Program-made: the position numbers and the translations under genes
The notes under the pieces: generated by a model
What the model was told of the DNA's origin: nothing
The model's database searches: none
The model's input: the letters and a program-made list of their open reading frames with translations, nothing else
Part shown: positions 32,163 to 44,932 of the stretch, piece after piece
Layout of the letters: every line of letters starts with the position of its first letter
Position numbering within the stretch: position 1 is the first letter of the stretch
Source: Euphorbia lathyris
Lineage: Eukaryota; Streptophyta; Magnoliopsida; Malpighiales; Euphorbiaceae
NCBI RefSeq assembly: GCF_963576675.1
Contig: NC_088913.1
Span: forward strand, 24,383,001-24,447,000
DNA length: 64,000 nt
Reading direction: 5' to 3'

Positions 32163-34214
32163 ATGACTAAAACCAATCTGCAAAACATTCTTACCGATAA
32201 CAAATTGAATGGTTCAAACTTCACCGACTGGTTTTGGAACCTCAAAATTGTTTTGAAGTTCGATAAGATAGGGTATGTACTTGATACATCGATACCCCCT
32301 ATCCCTGCTGATGATGCTCCCATCGAGGAAATTGATGCTTATCATGCCGGATGCATCATAGTTGCATCGATGACACCGGAATTACAAAGGCAAGATGAGG
32401 AAATGGATGCCTATTCCATCATCATGCACCTTAAGGAGCTGTTTGGGAAACAGACTAGGTGCGAACGCTACGAGATATCCAAGTTGCTATATCATTGCAG
32501 GATGCAAGAGGGCACATCTGTAATGACACATTGTGTCAAGATGATTGGCTATATTACCAAACTTTCAAGTATTGTATTCGCGATGGATAACGAACTAAGC
32601 ATAGACTTAATTCTTCAATCCCTCCCAGAGAGTTATTCACAGTTCATCATGAACTACCAGATGAATGACTTGCAAACCTCTCTTGAAGAGCTTGCAAATA
32701 TGCTCAAGTCAGTTGAGCCCAATATGAAGAAAGACAAGGCAATACCAGCTCTTGTCATAGAGGGATCAAAGAAGAGGAATGGGAATTTTCCCAATCCTAA
32801 ATATCCCAAGAAAGGCAAGAGGGCCATGCCCACTATAGCTAAGGGAAAGGAAGTGAAGAAGCCCAAAGGAGAGTGCCACTTCTGTGGTAAAGACGGGCAT
32901 TGGAGAAGGAACTGCAAGGAGTACCTAGCCTCTCTCAAGAAGGGAAAAGGCGGTGCTTCAATATCTGGTATGTTTTATATTAAAATAAATACAGTTTCAC
33001 AGTCTGAATCTTGGGTACTTGGTACCGGATGCGGATCTCATATTTGTACAAATATGCAGGAACTAAATCGGACTAGGGAACTAAAGAAAGGAAGCATAAA
33101 CTTGCGAGTAGGAAATGGAGCAAGAGTTTCCGCACTCACAATTGGAGATTATGTTTTAAATTTGCCCTCTGGGCTTGTAATAGAATTAAGGAACTGTTTG
33201 TACGTTCCACAAATGTCTCGTAACATTATTTCTATTATCCGTCTTGTTGACGACGGTTTTCATATTTCAATAAAAGACAAACGTTGCGATTTTTATATAA
33301 ATTCGATTTTCTATTTTTCAGGAATATCACAAAATGGGATTTATGTGTTAGATAACAAAATTTCTGTTTTCGCAATTGATACCAAGAGATATAAGATAGA
33401 TAATTCAACTTACTTGTGGCATTGTCGTTTAGGCCATATAAACAAAAGACGCATGCTTAAGCTTCATCAAGATGGGCTTATAAATTCAATTGATCCTGAA
33501 TCATTGGAAGCATGCGAAACATGTTTAAAAGGTAAAATGACAAAGACACCCTTTAGCAATAAAGGTGAGTGTGTATCAGACACTCTAGGACTTATTCATT
33601 CAGATGTATGCGGTCCTATGTCAGTCCAAGCAAGAGGAGGATTCAGATACTTCATAAGCTTCATAGACGACCATACCCGATATGGTTATATCTACTTGAT
33701 GAAGCACAAGTCCGAAGCTTTTAAGAAATTCAAATGCTTCAAGAATGAAGTAGAAAATCAATTAAGAAAGAAACTTTGATCCGATCGAGGTGGCGAATAT
33801 CTTTCAGATGATTTTCTGAATTATCTAACTGAATGTGGGATATGCTCACAATGGACACCTCCCTATACACCACAACACAATGGTGTATCCAAGAGGATAA
33901 ACCATAACCTACTAGATATGGTACGATCCATGATGAGTATAACATTTCTTCCAAAGACATTCTGGGGCTATGCCTTGGAAACCGCCCTCTTCACCCTAAA
34001 TCGAGTACCAACTAAATCCGCTAGTTCCACACCATATGAACTGTTCGTTGGTAGGAAACTCGTGTTCCCATTCATGAGAGTATGGGGTTGTTCAGCATTT
34101 GTCAAACACATTGCGTCCGACAAACTAGATTCTAAATCTGATAAATGTTTCTTTATTGGATACCCTAAGGAAACTATGGGATATTACTTCTATCATCCAG
34201 ATGATCAAAAGTAA
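32163..34214 (+). pseudogene. Element A gag-protease-integrase, broken
   Basis: ATG at 32163. Gag spans residues 1-230 (NKLNGSNFTDWFWNLKIV). The zinc knuckle CHFCGKDGHWRRNC is at about 239-252. Protease follows, with GTGCGSHICT at about 287, where the first residue should be Asp: codon 33021-33023 is GGT. Next is the integrase zinc region (HCRLGHINKRRM, CETCLKGKM) and the core (FIDDHTRYGYIYLM). A stop TGA at 33777-33779 replaces a Gln codon seen in B, beside a 9-base in-frame deletion. After it, the same frame continues to 34214. The catalytic Glu is Lys (codon AAG at 33891-33893; GAG in B). Confidence 0.9.
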
Positions 34215-36043
34215 CAGTATCCAAGCACGCAACCTTCTTAGAGAAAGAGTTTCTCGAAGACACAGAAAAAGGGAACCATGATTGAACTTGATGAAGTTCA
34301 AGAACAAGAAACACCAACTGAAACAACAGAAGCGGTTGAGGAACCCGATGCAGTCCCATTAGATGAGACTCAAGTGCCACCCCTTCGTAGATCAAAAAGA
34401 GTTTGTGAACTCCCTATTAGATATGGTTTTCTAGTGGGAGATGATGATAAGGTTCCCGTGTTAGATGACGAACCCGAAAACTATGAAGAGGCTCTTACAT
34501 AGTCCAGATTCTAAAGCATGGCTTGAAGCCATGGATTATGAGATGGATTCCATGTACACCAACCAAGTGTGGACTTTGGTTGATCCACCAAAAGGGATAA
34601 AACCCATTGGGTGCAGGTGGATCTTCAAAAAGAAGACTAACATGGATGGAAAGGTTAGCACCTACAAAGCTAGGTTAGTAGCGAAAGGATATCGTCGAAA
34701 GCAAGGAATTGATTATGACGAAACTTTCTCTCCTGTGGCAATGTCCAAATCAATCAGAATAATGCTTGCTATTGCCGCTCACTACGATTACGAGATTTGG
34801 CAAATGGATGTGAAAACAGCTTTTCTAAACGGAAACCTGCTTGAGGATGTATATATGATGCAACCTGAAGGTTTCATATCAAAAGATGCAAACAAGGTTT
34901 GTAAACTTCAGAGATCCATTTATGGACTCAAGCAAGCATCTAGAAGCTGGAACAAACGTTTTGATGAAACCATAAAACAATTTGGTTTCGAACAAAATTG
35001 CGAAGAAGCTTGCATTTACAAGAAAGCAAGTGGGAGCTCTGTAGCATTTCTAATATTATATGTGGATGATATATTACTAATAGGAAATGATGTAGCTCTA
35101 CTACAGTCGGTAAAAGTTTGGTTATCTGGTAACTTCTCAATAAAAGACCTCGGTGAAACAGCTTATATACTTGGTATAAAGATCTACAGAGATAGATCAA
35201 GAAGACTGCTTGGTCTTTCACAGGCTACATACATTGAAAAGCTGCTAAAGCGGTTTAGCATGCTTGAATCGAAACGAGGTAACTTACCCATGATACATAG
35301 AGTAAAGTTAAACAATCATCAATGTCCTAAAACCGATGATGATAAGAAGCGCTTGGCTGTAGTCCCATACGCCAGCGCAATCGGTTCGATTATGTATGCT
35401 ATGATATGCACTAGACCTGACGTAGCGTTCGCGTTAAGTATAATGAGTCATTACCAAGGAAATCCGAGAGACGAGCACTGGATTACCGTCAAAAACATTC
35501 TTAAGTACTTGAGAAGAACTAAGATATGTTCCTAGTGTACGGAGAAGGGGATCTGAAAATAGAAGGATTTTCAGATGCAAGTCATCTCACAAATGAGAAC
35601 GATTTTAGATCCCAATCAGGATACATGTTTATCTTGAATGGGGGCGCGGTCAGTTGGAAGAGTTCCAAGCAGGGAAGCATAGCTTTCTCTACGACCGAGT
35701 CAGAGTACATCGCTGCTGCGGAAGCAACAAAGGAAGCGGTTTGGATTAAAGAGTTCATTACTGAACTTGGTGTGGTCCTGACATTGTAAATCCCATTACA
35801 TTGTACTGTGATAACAATGGAGCCATTGCATAAGCAAAGGAACCACGGTCTCATAATACATCCAAACATTACCTAAAGCGATACCACATTATAAGAGAAA
35901 TTGTGGCAAGAGGAGATGTGAGAATAGAAAGAGTACCTACAGAGGACAACGTTGCAGATCCGTTGACAAAGCCCTTAACCTAGAAAGTACATGATCGTCA
36001 TCTAACTTCTACTGGGATAAGTTGTAGAAACAATTGGCTTTAG
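34215..36043 (+). pseudogene. Element A reverse transcriptase and RNase H, frameshifted
   Basis: The linker frame 34278-34502 ends at a one-base insertion. Reverse transcriptase then runs 34465-35535 in another frame, with [40 protein letters not shown] and YVDDILLIGND all intact. A further shift near 35525 leads into RNase H 35526-35789 (GFSDASHL, STTESEYIAAAEATKE), and another near 35780. The remaining RNase H reading ends at TAG 36041-36043. Compared with B, the indels are single bases or a few bases, which is ordinary decay. Confidence 0.9.
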
Positions 36044-36045
36044 TC

Positions 36046-36057
36046 CAAGTGGGAGTA
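36046..36057 (+). other. Polypurine tract of element A
   Basis: CAAGTGGGAGTA stands directly before the 3' LTR start TGTTGGGG. Confidence 0.75.
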
Positions 36058-37582
36058 TGTTGGGGTTTTCGTGTCCTATAGACAATTGTTCTAGGATACA
36101 AGCTTAATGTAAATGAAGTGTTCTTTATATCATTTGTTTTAATGAGATATATGTTTTATAATTATATAAAGGCAATCCCTTTTAGAGAACTAAATAAAGT
36201 CTAAATAAAAGGAAATCCGTAAGTTTGTTTAAAGTGATTATAAAGTGTTCATACAAGTATGAAGTCAGACGAAACTTTATAATAAACTTAAAACCACCCC
36301 AAGTCAAGTAATATGTTTAGGATTGACATATCACTCTTGAGACTTGCATGTAACAATATCTTCTGTCAGACAAAAAGCTGATCTCACAAGCTTCATATAT
36401 ATAGATATCTGGACAGTTACATGGATCCGATGAAAAGTAGTTCATTAGGATTGGGGACCCGACTTGAGATAACAGGATGGTTAGATTCATCCTTGTCACC
36501 TGTTCATCTCATTGGTATTAATAGGTATAAATAATCCTCAGACTCAAAGGAATGTTAATTGGTATTCTGGATTACGGAATGTGACGCTTTGACTCTGTTG
36601 TAACACGATCCTTAACAGAGATGACGCTGGGGTGTGAACAGCAGACGTTGGGTATCGTAGGAAGTGATTGCGGGATCATTATACATTGGATTGAGCATTT
36701 ATCACTCCCGATAAATGGGAGATATGTCCATAGATTGCTTGTGGAAGTCTTGATTCTAAATCCTTGCAGGGTGATAGCTTAAGATTGAAATGCAGATTTC
36801 TCTTAACCTATCTAATTGGAGTTGACTCGGCCAGAACAAGTAAAACGAATGTCTCGCCATATGTGACTTGACATTACCCATAGTCATAAGATTCAGTTCA
36901 AGGACGTAGTTGATAAAGGATCGAATTATACCGTAACTAATACGGAAAGGTCAACGACAGAATCAACCTGTCTTCTTACGGCTCTGGGGGAATGATTACA
37001 GACTTGCTAATCACATACTTTGTACATCATTCTGTGATGCAAAGATTAAATATAATTCTTTGAAAATTAATTTAATAAGTTGCATACGGCTATAAGCAAT
37101 AAGAACCTAATGGGTCACACATAAGACTTGGAACCCAAAAGGGAAATAGATGTTAATTAATTGACGGAAGCCCAACTGAGCCCAATAAGGCCCAGTGACT
37201 ATATGGGGGCGATTTTATGTATGCCAAATACATAAATAATTAATTTGATTTTATCAAATCCTAATTAGATTAGGATTATGAATTAAATTAATTAAAGGAT
37301 AAATAAGTTAGGAGTTTTAATTAGATTATATTACTCCTATTATTATCTAATAAGGTTATTATTATTATCTTTTATATTTAGATATATTAATAGATAATAA
37401 TTAAGAATTCTATTCCGAATTAAATTCTTATTTCAATAACCTAATTCTATCTAACTAAGGATTAGATACAAGAAAGATTATAAATACCCCTTTATAGGAT
37501 TTTCGAAATCCAAGGGTAGAGAATTTCGAATTCCAACCCTAGCGTTAAGAGAGAGAATTTCGACCCCTAGCTCGAGGATGAG
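36058..37582 (+). repeat. Element A 3' LTR, first part
   Basis: The LTR runs to the target duplication ATGAG (37578-37582) of element E. It keeps TATAAATA at 37479-37486. It resumes at 43345. Confidence 0.9.
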
Positions 37583-39581
37583 TATAATATCTTGAATTTT
37601 CGAAATGATTCTTTAAAAATAAATCTAATTAGATGTATAATTTTAATTATTTGCCTTTGAAGTTAATTATTAATTTTGGGTTTTTTATATTATAATATTT
37701 TATAAACTATGGAATTTATGGAATTTATGGCTTTTATAATACTAATATTTTTTTATGTATTTCCTATATAAAAAAAGAACAAAAAAAAAGGAAAAAAAGA
37801 AAAGAACATAACAGTGTTTCGATTTTTTTTTTGGTTAATTAGTGTATTTTGTCAACAATAACTCTTATGTTAATATAATATCTTTTTATTCTCCTATACT
37901 TAAGTTATCTATTTTAGTTTAAACTCTTAACAAATAAATAATCAAATAAAAACAGTTTTTAAAGAGTAACCTTCTCTGCAAAAAAATCGTGTTCTTCTCC
38001 TTTCCACTGAAACACTTTATTTTAACCGTATTCATCGATTTTGAACAAGTTGGGAAGCAATTGATCTAACTCTTCAAACAAGAAAAGGTAATTTACATTA
38101 GTTGTTTGTTCTTTTATAAAACCATATATTCATTATAAAAATTCACTTATTTCGATCCCCAATAGTTTAGTTTGACTCAATTTTATTTGGGTTGTAGATT
38201 TTATTGAGTATGATAGAAAATTTTGGAGTAATTTTAGTTGGATTGATTGAATAGGAAATTTGACGGTATTCAGATGGATTGGGAAAATTGATAACTAAGC
38301 TTTGGATCTGGCTATTATTTGGAGTTCGAGGTGAGTGGTAATTATGGTTCATGACACTATTTGTTTGATTTTGAAATCTCTGGCATGAAATCTGTTTGAT
38401 AAAAGTATTTCATTTAAAACATCTTTCTATCCTTTAGGGATTAATATTAAAACTTTTGATAAAAATAGTTCGATCCGATTTTTAAATTTATCTCCTATTT
38501 TCATTCCTTTAAAACAGTTGTGATGAATTTTCCTAAAGATATTATTTGTTCAAAATAGACATTGTTTAGTTAGATGATAAACATTTTCTTGAGCTTAAAC
38601 TTATTTGTCAAATATTCTTTGTATTAGAGTGTAGCTTCTGGGAACAGGCCTTGTATATATTGGTTTTTTTTATATCATTTATTTTATTTGGAAAGGTAAA
38701 ACTATTTTGAGGTTATATTTAATTCTGTTAATCAATTGATTTATCTGTTTCCGTTTGTATTGAAAATCTGAGATTTTATTGGAATTCTGTCGTCTGGATA
38801 TTTAAGCTATTTGAAAAATATTATGAGATATAAATTATACACTTTGAAACCGGTACATGTGCTCAGTATTATCTGTATCTGTTTTCATATCTTACCGACC
38901 TTCATATTAGGCTTGCATTATTTGTCATTGTTTTATCTGTGTATGTGTTTGTCTTTGTGTCAGTTGTATTAGAATCATGCATAAGGTCGGTGAAGACATT
39001 TTGTATCTGAATCTGGTAGCGCTACCATCTGTGTCTGTTATCTGGGCTTTGATGATGTGGAATACCATCACTGTAAATGTTACTGTACCGTAGTTTTGAT
39101 AATTTCTGTGATTTATTATTATTATTCGATTTACTTGATTGTAGTAAATATCGCAATATTATTTAATTTTTCTGCACCATCATGTTTGATAAATTCTGAA
39201 AACAAATTTGAAACTTATCTGCATATTTGACTGTTCCCCGTCTGTTATGCTATGATTATCACTCACTGAGATTTTCGCTCGCATAGACGGAAATCTCATA
39301 CCACGTTGATTTTATATTTTTCAGATTAAGATCTCTATAGCTGCGCAGACATTTGGGTTCGATGTTGAAGGAGGATATTATTAGTTAGATATTGCTATTG
39401 TACTGATTTGGAGACTTTTGGATAAATTTATGGTATATACTTCTTCATAGTTTAAGTTGTATCCAGGCTAGAAGCCTTTATTAGTTAAACAAGTATTAAT
39501 TTGCACTTTGAATTTGAGGCTAGCATAGGTTAAGGTAGTCTTAACTTATGCGCCGGTCATGGCCAGGTCCGGGTCGTGAAA
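37583..39581 (+). repeat. Element E 5' LTR
   Basis: 1999 bp, ending GTCGTGAAA. It differs from the second copy by a 10-bp repeat of GAATTTATG and few substitutions. Confidence 0.88.
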
Positions 39582-40775
39582 AAAGTGGTATTAGAGCCAG
39601 ATTGTAGATTTTATGTGATACTTTTATGGATCAAGTTATCCTTTGGAACCAAGGTGTCTTATTCAAATTTTTGGGTTATAACAATTGTAGGTTTTTTGTT
39701 GCATATAATTTTGGAGTTAGTTAGATATAAGTTTGTTGTATATATTTTATAGGCCTTGGTGGGAGAAACGTCATTATGTTGAATTGATTTGAGCACTACT
39801 TTGGTAATGATGTGGTAATTGGTATATGGTTTTGGATAGGCGAATTGGAAGGGTGGTTAGAGTGTTCACTGTTTTAATTAGTATTGATAGTGGGAATTTA
39901 AGTTTGTTTGGTTATAGATTTAAATTGGCATATTATATAATTTGGAAGTATAAATGGTTTGGAGAACTATACCAAAGTCTATTTGGAGTTTTTAGTGATT
40001 GATAGGTTCAAGTTATATAAAATTGAATCCTGTAGATTTTATGAGCTGTTTTGAGTGTAGTCACTCTGGTACATAGAATTTGTTTATTAATTAAGTTGTG
40101 AGCATAGATTTTCTAGGCTTTGAATTAATGTGGATTAAGGTGATTGAGAGTTTTACAAATTAAAGCTTTGAGTTATATCCAGAACATAAAATGTTGTAAT
40201 CGTATTAGACAACGAAATTGAAATGTGTTTGAGGTTTTGTGTTTCGAGAGTACAAGAAGAAATAATTTGGACTTGTTATATGTATGCAGTACTGACAGTT
40301 TTGGTATCGAGTTATTCATTGGAGGTTGTTTTACAAAATAAATGTTATGGCCATTATAAGAGTAAAGTTACCGATTCCTTTATGTTACACAGGTCCAATT
40401 AAAGGATTTGAATGGTTATAGATTTTCTTTTTGGATCTTTAGTGTTGGTTTAGTCATTATTTGAAGTTGGTCTCATTAAAAAATTTAGTTATCAAATTAT
40501 CATAATAAATGATCATTTTATGTATTGCTTTCATGGTTGGGGAAAGTAAATTGAATGGACGTGTGTATTGGAGTTTTAGTGCTTTATAGAGCCTTCATCA
40601 CCACATTATAAATTATTAAGATATTAGTAAGGTTTAAGTCACTTTTATTTGGAGATTGTTTGATCTAGTTCATATTTACTTAAGGCTTATAATGAACGTG
40701 ACTTATAAATATTTGAAGGATCAAACTGAAAGTGTTTTAGATTTAGTTAATTTATTTGGAGACTTTAATGATTGA

Positions 40776-40808
<33 letters not shown>

Positions 40809-41348
40809 ATATAATTGATATATGGCTTTGGATGGTGAAATTATGCTGAATATATGGTTATATTGATATTTGAAGCACTTAGAGTTAAGAAGGCAAAAAA
40901 AGTGAGTGGATGTAGTTTGAGGAGTGCCTTAAAGGGCTAAATGCGATAATTAATTTGAATGCAATTTAAGAATGTAAATATTATTCATTCATTATATTGA
41001 AAATAAATAGTATGGGTAAAGTGTTATGGTAAATAGGTATTATATCTAGACTGTTGAGATTAGCAAGAATGTGTTTAACTCACTTTCTCTTCTAAGTGTA
41101 AAGAAGAAGAAAAACCCCTTGTTAGTTTTCTAGGTTGATTGGGATAATCAGGAGGATATATGGTTTAAGAACATGTGGAGTTAGTTTAGATGTAACTATT
41201 GAAAGATAGTAGGATATCAATGTTGACAGTTTATAGGATTAAGTTCAGCAGACGTGCAGTGCTGATTTAAAATAAGGTAGTGTCTAAACTTTTGGCAGAC
41301 TTTCATGTTTGAAATTTTGAGGACGGAATTTTATTAAGAGGGAGGGAA
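39582..41348 (+). other. Element E interior, non-coding
   Basis: AT-rich, with the primer site at 39586, a TA microsatellite at about 40774-40806 and the polypurine tract at the end. No gag or pol trace is recognised. Confidence 0.7.
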
Positions 41349-43339
41349 TATAATATCCCGAATTTTCGAAATGATTCTTTAAAAATAAATCTAATTAGAT
41401 GTATAATTTTAATTATTTGCCTTTGAAGTTAACTATTAATTTTGAGTTTTTTATATTATAATATTTTATAAACTATGGAATTTATGGCTTTTATAATACT
41501 AATATTTTTTTTTATGTATTTCCTATATAAAAAAAGAACAAAAAAAAAGGAAAAAAAGAAAAGAACAGAGTGTTTCGATTTTTTTTTTGGTTAATTAGTG
41601 TATTTTGTCAACAATAACTCTTATGTTAATATAATATCTTTTTATTCTCCTATATTTAAGTTATCTATTTTAGTTTAAACTCTTAACAAATAAATAATCA
41701 AATAAAAACAGTTTTTAAAAAGTAACATTCTCTGCAAAAAAAAATCATGTTCTTCTCCTTTCCACTGAAACACTTTATTTTAACCGTATTCATCGATTTT
41801 GAACAAGTTGGGAAGCAATTGATCTAACTCTTCAAACAAGAAAAGGTAATTTACATTAGTTGTTTGTTCTTTTATAAAACCATATATTCATTATAAAAAT
41901 TCACTTATTTCGATCCCCAATAGTTTAGTTTGACTCAATTTTATTTGGGTTGTAGATTTTATTGAGTATGATAGAAAATTTTGGAGTAATTTTAGTTGGA
42001 TTGATTGAATAGGAAATTTGACGGTATTCAGATGGATTGGGAAAATTGATAACTAAGCTTTGGATCTGGCTATTATTTGGAGTTCGAGGTGAGTGGTAAT
42101 TATGGTTCATGACACTATTTGTTTGATTTTGAAATCTCTGGCATGAAATCTGTTTGATAAAAGTATTTCATTTAAAACATCTTTCTATCCTTTAGGGATT
42201 AATATTAAAACTTTTGATAAAAATAGTTCGATCCGATTTTTAAATTTATCTCCTATTTTCATTCCTTTAAAACAGTTGTGATGAATTTTCCTAAAGATAT
42301 TATTTGTTCAAAATAGACATTGTTTAGTTAGATGATAAACATTTTCTTAAGCTTAAACTTATTTGTCAAATATTCTTTGCATTAGAGTGTAGCTTCTGGG
42401 AACAGGCCTTGTATATATTGGTTTTTTTTATATCATTTATTTTATTTGGAAAGGTAAAACTATTTTGATGTTATATTTAATTCTGTTAATCAATTGATTT
42501 ATCTGTTTCCGTTTGTATTGAAAATCTGAGATTTTATTTGAATTCTGTCGTCTGGATATTTAAGCTATTTGAAAAATATTATGAGATATAAATTATACAC
42601 TTTGAAACCGGTACATGTGCTCAGTATTATCTGTATCTGTTTTCATATCTTACCGACCTTCATATTAGGCTTGCATTATTTGTCATTGTTTTATCTGTGT
42701 ATGTGTTTGTCTTTGTGTCAGTTGTATTAGAATCATGCATAAGGTCGGTGAAGACATTCTGTATCTGAATCTGGTAGCGATACCATCTGTGTCTGTTATC
42801 TAGCCTTTGGTGATGTGGAATACCATCACTCTAAATGTTACTGTACCGTGGTTTTGATAATTTCTGTGATTTATTATTATTATTCGATTTACTTGATTTT
42901 TGTAAATATCGCAATATTATTTAATTTTTCTGCACCATCATGTTTGATAAATTCTGAAAACAAATTTGAAACTTATCTGCATATTTGCCTGTTCCCTGTC
43001 TGTTATGGTATGATTATCACTCACTGAGATTTTCGCCCGCATAGACAGAAATCTCATACCACGTTGATTTTATATTTTTCAGATTAAGATCTCTATAGCT
43101 GCGCAGACATTTGGGTTCGATGTTGAAGGAGGATATTATTAGTTAGATATTGCTATTGTACTGATTTGGAGACTTTTGGATAAATTTATGGTATATACTT
43201 CTTCACAGTTTAAGTTGTATCCAGGCTAGAAGTCTTTATTAGTTAAACAAGTATTAATTTGCACTTTGAATTTGAGGCTAGCATAGGTTAAGGTAGTCTT
43301 AACTTATGCGCCGGTCATGGCCAGGTTCGGGTCGTGACA
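41349..43339 (+). repeat. Element E 3' LTR
   Basis: 1991 bp, ending GTCGTGACA, followed by ATGAT and then the rest of the element A LTR. Confidence 0.88.
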
Positions 43340-43344
43340 ATGAT

Positions 43345-43666
43345 ATTTTCCACCACTTCCTTCCGTTCAATTGATTTTCATCTCTTTCTCTTTATCCTTG
43401 ATCTTGTGTTGATTAATTAGAGACAATCTACTTTGGTTGTTAATAAACGGTTGATTCTAACTTGATCTTCTGTTGTTTTTGTTTTGTGCTCGGGAACTTG
43501 AAGTAAGAGTTGTGGGCACTTCGTTTGCAACGGTAGATAGAACATCTAAAAGGTATTTCTTCTTATCCCTCTTTGTATGAAATAATGGTTAACGGATCTT
43601 GGGGTTAATGGAAATAGGTTAAAAAATTTATATTTCCGCTACTATACGTTAGCCTATTTTCCTTCA
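43345..43666 (+). repeat. Element A 3' LTR, last part
   Basis: This part matches 30084-30405 of the 5' LTR. It ends TTCCTTCA and is followed by the duplication AAACC. Confidence 0.9.
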
Positions 43667-43671
43667 AAACC

Positions 43672-44143
43672 TTCAGGTTGCATCATGTATACATCCTCAA
43701 GCAGGTTTCTGTTTAGGAAAGCTGTTTTCACATCCATTTGCCAAATCTCGTAATCGTAGTGAGCGGCAATAGCAAGCATTATTCTGATTGATTTGGACAT
43801 AGCCACAGGAGAGAAAGTTTCGTCATAATCAATTCCTTGCTTCTGACGATATCCTTTCGCTACTAACCTAGCTTTTCTAGGTGCTAACCTTTCCATCCAT
43901 GTCAGTCTTCTTTTTGAAGATCCACCTACACCCAATGGGTTTTATCCCTTCGAGTGGATCAACCAAAGTCCACACTTGGTTGGTGTACATGGAATCCATC
44001 TCAGAATCCATGGCCTCGAGTCATGCTTTAAAATCTAGACTAGTAAAAGCCTCTTCGTAGTTTTCGGGTTCGTCGTCTAACACGGGAACCTCGTCATCAT
44101 CTTCCACTAGAAAACCATATCTAACTGGGAGTTCACGAACTCT
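43672..44143 (-). pseudogene. Element B reverse transcriptase N-terminal part
   Basis: The minus strand reads [33 protein letters not shown] with the first catalytic Asp, and MQPEGF at the junction with A. An extra base near 43880 breaks the frame with the block that precedes it ([13 protein letters not shown]), and TAA near 44143 closes the integrase frame (Lys codon in A). Confidence 0.85.
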
Positions 44144-44932
44144 TTATGATCTACGAATAGGTGGCACTGGAGTCTTATCTAATGGGACTGTTTTGGGTAC
44201 CTCAACCGCTTCTGTTGTTTCAGTCGGTGTTTCTTCTTCTTGAACTTCGTCAAGTTCAATCATGCTTCCCTTTTCGGTTTCTTCGAGACACTCTTTCTCC
44301 AAGAAGGTTGCGTGCTTGGATACTATTACTTTCTGATCATCTGGATGATAGAAGTAATACCCTACGGTTTCCCTGGGATATCCAATGAAGAAACATTTAT
44401 CAAATTTAGAATCTAGTTTGTCTGACGCTATGCGTTTGACAAATGCTGAACAACCCCATACTCTCATGAATGAAAATGTGGGTTTCCTACCAACGAACAA
44501 TTCATATGGTGTGGAACTAGCGGATTTAGTTGGTACTCGATTTAGGGTGAAGAGGGTAGTTTCTAAGGCATAGCCCCAGAATGTTTTTGGAAGTAAGGCC
44601 ATGCTCATCATGGATCGTACCATATCTAGTAAGGTACGGTTCCTCCTCTCGGATACAACATTGTGTTGTGGTGTATAGGGAGGTGTCCATTGTGAGCATA
44701 TCCCACATTCAGTTAGATAATTCAGAAAATCATCTGAAAGATATTCGCCACCTCGATCGGATTGAAGCGTCTTTATTTTCTTTCCTAATTGATTTTCTAC
44801 TTCATTCTTAAAGCATTTGAATTTCTCAAACGCGTCGGACTTGTGCTTCATCAAGTAGATATAACCATATCGGGTATGGTCGTCTATGAAGCTTATGAAG
44901 TATCTGAATCCTCCTCTTGCTTGGACTGACAT
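44144..44932 (-). pseudogene. Element B integrase core and C-terminal region
   Basis: Open for 262 codons. The core keeps FIDDHTRYGYIYLM, SDRGGEYLSDD and NVVSERRNRTLLD, so all three acidic residues are present, unlike in A. Then comes FWGYALETTLFTLNRVPTKS and the Glu/Thr-rich linker. It is cut off upstream by a TGA at 44959-44957 that replaces a Gly codon of A. Confidence 0.88.

Larger units (their letters stand above)
37583..43339 (+). mobile_element. Element E, non-coding gypsy-type retrotransposon
   Basis: Two LTRs of about 2.0 kb (37583-39581 and 41349-43339) enclose 1767 bp without any coding frame. The LTR opens TATAATATCCCG and closes GGTCGTGACA, the pattern of Tekay/Del chromoviruses with the first TG changed to TA. 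Flanking ATGAG/ATGAT is a 4-of-5 target duplication. A primer site (TGGTATTAGAGC, 39586-39597) and a polypurine tract (AAGAGGGAGGGAA, 41336-41348) are present, so it could be copied only by proteins of another element. It interrupts the 3' LTR of A. Confidence 0.85.
28564..43666 (+). mobile_element. Ty1/copia element A nested in B
   Basis: The target duplication AAACC is at 28559-28563 and 43667-43671. The 5' LTR is 28564-30405; the 3' LTR is 36058-37582 continued at 43345-43666 after the insertion of element E. Gag to RNase H occupies 32163-36043 in broken frames. The orientation is opposite to B, although both belong to one family. The element has lost the 5' TATA box, the protease catalytic Asp and the integrase catalytic Glu. 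Confidence 0.93.

Noticed and set aside
38167..38352. 61-codon minus-strand frame repeated exactly at 41925-42110
   Set aside because: The identity is explained by the two LTRs of element E.
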